From Gammaproteobacteria bacterium (GTDB lineage Bacteria > Pseudomonadota > Gammaproteobacteria > Steroidobacterales > Steroidobacteraceae): a DNA stretch of 23,930 nt. The position numbers and the translations under genes were made by a program. The notes beneath the pieces are model-generated. The model was given only the letters and a program-made list of their open reading frames with translations, made no database searches and was not told where the DNA came from. Positions 23,767 to 23,930 of the stretch are shown here, one piece after another; positions within the stretch are counted from its first letter, which is position 1; each line of letters starts with the position of its first letter. The stretch covers positions 1 to 23,930 of the forward strand of contig JAQGOE010000266.1 in NCBI GenBank assembly GCA_028293725.1, given 5' to 3'.

Positions 23767-23930
23767 ATGCCAACTGCGGAACTGCATAGTTCGACGGCGC
23801 GCGCGGTGTCGCGCGATGTCTCGTTGCCCAGCATCGCAGCCCTCGACGGGAATGGCCCGATTTGGCAGCAAATTCGACGCGTTCTGGCGCGACCCATCCT
23901 GAGCGGCGAATGGCCCCCTGGCACCCGCAT
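23767..23930 (+). CDS. GntR-family regulator, HutC-like (partial, cut by window end)
   Basis: The first 54 codons of a gene that runs off the window. After a 27-residue lead the product reads GPIWQQIRRVL, then LSGEWPPGTRI, the start of the winged helix of GntR-family regulators; the usual PSE follows beyond the edge. The HutC subfamily (histidine utilisation repressor) is most like it, but the effector domain is not visible. The ATG has AGAGG eight bases upstream. TAGACAA near 23659 resembles a half-site of HutC-type operators, which is weak. The 27 residues before the DNA-binding domain are longer than usual. Confidence 0.75.
   Translation, partial: MPTAELHSSTARAVSRDVSLPSIAALDGNGPIWQQIRRVLARPILSGEWPPGTR

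Noticed and set aside
1..23930. CRISPR arrays, tRNA or rRNA genes, intact insertion sequences
   Set aside because: No regularly spaced repeats, no cloverleaf-like segments and no transposase-like frames were seen.

Overview
The window is GC-rich DNA from a Gram-negative proteobacterium. A TonB-dependent receptor, lipoprotein and Sec signals, and Zur-type operators point this way. The receptor style and gene mix suggest a gammaproteobacterium, perhaps near Xanthomonadales or Steroidobacterales, but that placement is weak. The dominant theme is zinc acquisition under the Fur-family repressor Zur.

Positions 12-16081, all on the minus strand, form a nearly unbroken run of 16 genes whose gaps never exceed 90 bases; many start and stop codons overlap. 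In transcription order they are: zur; a DUF2946-like small membrane protein; a DUF2796 (ZrgA-type) periplasmic protein; a LolD/MacB-type ABC ATPase and its FtsX-type permease; two DUF3299 periplasmic proteins; a TonB-dependent receptor; a 67-residue lipoprotein; three SPFH (HflK/HflC-like) membrane proteins; a P1B-type metal ATPase; a ZIP-family permease; a third DUF3299 protein; and an exported M20 metallopeptidase. The set could cover outer membrane uptake (receptor), periplasmic handling (ZrgA-like, DUF3299) and inner membrane transfer (ABC system, ATPase and ZIP). Pairing HflK/HflC-like proteins with a P-type ATPase recalls the Pseudomonas aeruginosa HmtA locus (PA2435-PA2439), where the ATPase imports zinc and copper. 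I therefore read this ATPase as a probable importer.

Positions 16082-17640 hold the zur promoter region with a near-perfect 18-base Zur-type palindrome, a frameshifted scrap of a second CobW-type GTPase beside it, and a plus-strand exported protein with two DUF2059 domains. Positions 17639-20176 carry a second minus-strand zinc unit: a 23-base Zur box, a CobW/COG0523 GTPase (zinc chaperone type), an overlapping WD40 protein and a small DNA-binding or antitoxin-like protein. A plus-strand hypothetical gene diverges from the same box. An exact 24-base direct repeat (17570-17593 and 20714-20737) flanks this 3.1 kb unit.

Positions 20742-22916 contain a cytochrome c tail fragment and two paralogous exported YVTN-type beta-propeller proteins. 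About 850 bases then show no recognisable gene, before the start of a GntR-family (HutC-like) regulator that is cut by the window end.

The most unusual points are the combined zinc super-operon, with its HflK-HflC-HflK/ATPase/ZIP module and three DUF3299 copies, and a duplicated leader. The leader consists of a covarying hairpin plus an identical initiation region and precedes both the TonB receptor and the small lipoprotein.
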